Below are positions 61,001 through 64,000 of a DNA stretch of 64,000 nt, piece after piece. Made by a program: the position numbers and the translations under genes. Below the pieces are notes generated by a model. That model did not search any database. It saw nothing but the letters and a program-made list of their open reading frames with translations, and had not been told where the DNA came from. Every line of letters begins with the position of its first letter. Position 1 is the first letter of the stretch. The stretch is from Mayamaea pseudoterrestris (lineage: Eukaryota; Bacillariophyta; Bacillariophyceae; Sellaphorales; Sellaphoraceae). The stretch spans positions 1,984,001 through 2,048,000 of the forward strand of contig BROI01000002.1 of the NCBI GenBank assembly GCA_027923505.1, given 5' to 3'.

Positions 61001-64000
61001 ATTATTCAGGCTGCGCTACAAGATGGTAGGCTTGGCTGGTGTCTCAGGGGATGGCAATGTATTTGGTGACAACTTGTCACCAGTCTCAGCCCACAGATGC
61101 CGTGACATTTAAACGCCCCTACAGCAAGATCTGTAGGTGCCCAAAATACACCAGAATGGTGCCAACATCATTATTCAGGCTGCGCTACAAGATGGTAGTC
61201 TTGGCTGGTGTCTCAGGGGATGGCAATGTATTTGGTGACAACTTGTCACCAGTCTCAGCCCGCAGATGCCGTGACATTCAAACGCCCCTACAGCAAGCCC
61301 TGTAGGTGCCCAAAATACACCAGAATGGTGCCAACATCATTATTCAGGCTGCGCTACAAGATGGTAGGCTTGGCTGGTGTCTCAGTGGATGGCAATGTAT
61401 TTGGTGACAACTTGTCACCAGTCTCAGCCCACAGATGCCGTGACATTTAAACGCCCCTACAGCAAGATCTGTAGGTGCCCAAAATACACCAGAATGGTGC
61501 CAACATCATTATTCAGGCTGCGATACAAGATGGTAGTCTTGGCTGGTGTCTCAGGGGATGGCAATGTATTTGGTGACAACTTGTCACCAGACTCAGCCCG
61601 CAGATGCCGTGACATTCAAACGCCCCTACAGCAAGCCCTGTAGGTGCCCAAAATACACCTGAATGCTGACAACGTCATTATTCTGTCTGCGCTACAAGAT
61701 GGTAGGCTTGGCTGGTGTCTCAGGGGATGGCAATGTATTTGGTGACAACTTGTCACCAGTCTCAGCCCGCAGATGCCGTGACATTCAAACGCCCCTACAG
61801 CAAGATCTGTAGGTGCCCAAAATACAACAGAATGGTGCCAACATCATTTTTTAGACTGCGCTACAAGATGGTAGGCTTGGCTGGTGTCTCAGGGGATGGC
61901 AATGTATTTGGTGACAACTTGTCACCAGTCTCAGCCCGCAGATGCCGTGACATTCAAATGCCCCTACAGCAAGCCCTGTAGGTGCCCAAAATACACCAGA
62001 ATGGTGCCAACATCATTATTCAGGCTGCGCTACAAGATGGTAGGCTTGGCTGGTGTCTCAGTGGATGGCAATGTATTTGGTGACAACTTGTCACCAGTCT
62101 CAGCCCACAGATGCCGTGACATTTAAACGCCCCTACAGCAAGATCTGTAGGTGCCCAAAATACACCAGAATGGTGCCAACATCATTATTCAGGCTGCGCT
62201 ACAAGATGGTAGTCTTGGCTGGTGTCTCAGGGGATGGCAATGTATTTGGTGACAACTTGTCACCAGACTCAGCCCGCAGATGCCGTGACATTCAAACGCC
62301 CCTACAGCAAGCCCTGTAGGTGCCCAAAATACACCTGAATGCTGACAACGTCATTATTCTGTCTGCGCTACAAGATGGTAGGCTTGGCTGGTGTCTCAGG
62401 GGATGGCAATGTATTTGGTGACATCTTGTCACCAGTCTCAGCCCGCAGATGCCATGACATTCAAATGCCCCTACAGCAAGCCCTGTAGGTGCCCAAAATA
62501 CACCAGAATGGTGCCAACATCATTATTCTGGCTGCGCTACAAGATGGTAGGCTTGGCTGGTGTCTCAGGGGATGGCAATGTATTTGGTGACAACTTGTCA
62601 CCAGTCTCAGCCCGCAGATGCCGTGACATTCAAATGCCCCTACAGCAAGATCTGTAGGTGCCCAAAATACACCAGAATGGTGCCAACATCATTATTCTGG
62701 CTGCGCTACAAGATGGTAGGCTTGGCTGGTGTCTCAGGGGATGGCAATGTATTTGGTGACAACTTGTCACCAGTCTCAGCCCGCAGATGCCGTGACATTC
62801 AAACGCCCCTACAGCAAAATCTGTAGGTGCCCAAAATACTCCAGAATGGTGCCAACATCATTATTCAGGCTGCGCTACAAGATGGTAGGCTTGGCTGGTG
62901 TCTCAGGGGATGGCAATGTATTTGGTGACAACTTGTCACCAGTCTCAGCCCGCAGATGCCATGACATTCAAACGCCCCTACAGCAAGCCCTGTAGGTGCC
63001 CAAAATACACCAGAATGGTACCAACATCATTATTCAAACTGCGCTACAAGATGGTAGGCTTGGCTGGTGTCTCAGGGGATGGCAATGTATTTGGTGACAA
63101 CTTGTCACCAGTCTCAGCCCGCAGATGCCGTGACATTCAAACGCCCCTACAGCAAGCCCTGTAAGTGCCCAAAATACACCAGAATGGTGCCAACATCATT
63201 ATTCAAGCTGCGCTACAAGATGGTAGGCTTGGCTGGTGTCTCAGGGGATGGCAATGTATTTGGTGACAACTTGTCACCAGTCTCAGCCCGCAGATGCCGC
63301 GACATTCAAACGCCCCTACAGCAAGCCCTGTAAGTGCCCAAAATACACCAGAATGGTGCCAACATCATTATTCAGGCTGCGCTACAAGATGGTAGTCTTG
63401 ACTGGTGTTTCAGGGGATTGCAATGTATTTGGTGACAACTTGTCACCAGGCTCAGCCCGCTGATGCTGTGACATTCAAACGCCCCTACAGCAAGCCCTGT
63501 AGGTGCCCTAAATACACCAGAATGGTGCCAACATCATTGTTCAGTTTACGCTACAAGTTGGTAGGCTTGGCTGGTGTCTCAGGGGATGGCAATGTATTTG
63601 GTGACAACTTGTCACCAGTCTCAGCCTGCAGATGCCGTGACATTCAAACGCCCCTACAGCAAGCCCTGTAGGTGCCCAAAATACACCAGAATGGTGCCAA
63701 CAACATTATTCAGGCTGCGCTACAAGATGGTAGGCTTGGCTGGTGTCTCAGGGGATGGCAATGTATTTGGTGACAACTTGTCACCAGTCTCAGCCCGCAG
63801 ATGCCATGACATTCAAATGCCCCTACAGCAAGCCCTGTAGGTGCCCAAAATACACCAGAATGGAGCCAACGTCATTATTCAGTCTGCGCTACAAGATGGT
63901 AGGCTTGGCTGGTGTCTCAGGGGATGGCAATGTATTTGGTGACAACTTGTCACCAGTCTCAGCCCGCAGATGCCGTGACATTCAAACGCCCCTACAGCAA
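55026..64000 (+). repeat. 169-bp tandem satellite array, right block (about 53 monomers, runs off window)
   Basis: Same family as 19505-23580 but in the opposite orientation. GGTGTCTCAGGGGATGGCAA recurs every 169 bp to the window end. Length variants include an 11-bp deletion near 55278, an 84-bp deletion near 56267 and a 1-bp insertion near 57943. Each monomer holds two dyads: GGTGACA-ACT-TGTCACC and CCTACAG-CAAGCC-CTGTAGG. The left edge monomers are more diverged than the interior. No gene, promoter or mobile-element ORF is embedded. ORFs of 80-109 aa inside are frame read-throughs of 1.6 monomers. Confidence 0.98.
60025..62390 (+). repeat. Higher-order repeat block (four-monomer, 676-bp unit) in the right array
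   Basis: Variant markers recur together: the CATCATTTTTTAGACTGCGC type, the CAGTGGATGG plus CATTTAAACG type, the GGTAGTCTTGG type and the GCTGACAACGTCATTATTCTG type. The last lies at 60651, 61665 and 62341: spacings 1,014 (6 x 169) and 676 (4 x 169). The block therefore reads as three copies of a four-monomer unit with one extra dimer in the middle copy, a sign of recent unequal exchange. Confidence 0.88.

Noticed and set aside
55049-63840. Plus-strand 80-109 aa ORFs in the right array as tandem genes
   Set aside because: Same satellite artefact as in the left array; indels shift the frames without any sign of selection to keep them open.
55026-64000. CRISPR-like array
   Set aside because: Repeats are contiguous 169-bp units with no unique spacers, in a eukaryotic context.

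Overview
The window looks like nuclear DNA of a photosynthetic stramenopile, most likely a diatom. Genes are compact, with few, short GT-AG introns (72 to about 200 nt). Three products carry bipartite plastid-targeting leaders with Phe at the predicted signal-peptide cleavage site (SSA|FVP in EF-P, SLA|FAP in enolase, TKA|FSI in an ABC-F ATPase). Two large proteins contain modules resembling DUF6824, which is common in diatoms. No bacterial-style operons, rRNA or tRNA genes were recognised by eye.

Layout. 0-5 kb: the 5' part of a type II glycosyltransferase (runs off the left edge), a membrane-anchored sulfotransferase and a CHASE-type hybrid histidine kinase. 5.8-13.3 kb: a 1,981-aa coiled-coil protein and a polyproline protein. 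13.6-16.7 kb: a tandem cluster of three small paralogs, one ending early after a 7-bp tandem duplication and one frameshifted; a fourth copy lies at 50.9-51.6 kb. 16.9-19.1 kb: a two-exon protein with two NmrA-like Rossmann domains. 19.5-23.9 kb: a 169-bp satellite array. 24-51.6 kb: a gene-dense island with ATG13, a gag-like/helical protein, Tudor-SN (SND1), two related multi-DUF6824 proteins, a J-protein, plastid ABC-F, plastid EF-P, plastid enolase and a purple acid phosphatase. 51.8-64 kb: three adjacent satellite families (about 175 bp, 510 bp and 169 bp), the last being the same 169-bp family as the left array in the opposite orientation and running off the right edge.

Most notable points: (i) plastid ABC-F and plastid EF-P are head to head over a 378-bp spacer, and both families act on stalled ribosomes; (ii) the two ABC halves of the ABC-F gene carry introns at exactly homologous positions and phases, plus an 18-nt microexon encoding only PTNHLD; (iii) two introns of the enolase gene are both 81 nt and about 78% identical, like introner elements; (iv) the four-paralog family ends in a SUMO-interacting-motif-like VVDLTDE tail; (v) the 169-bp satellite has two internal dyads and a four-monomer higher-order unit (676 bp), as in centromere-type satellites; (vi) the two multi-DUF6824 proteins share an unnamed C-terminal domain.

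All exon structures were worked out by hand from splice signals, reading phase and family conservation; no alignment or RNA data were available.
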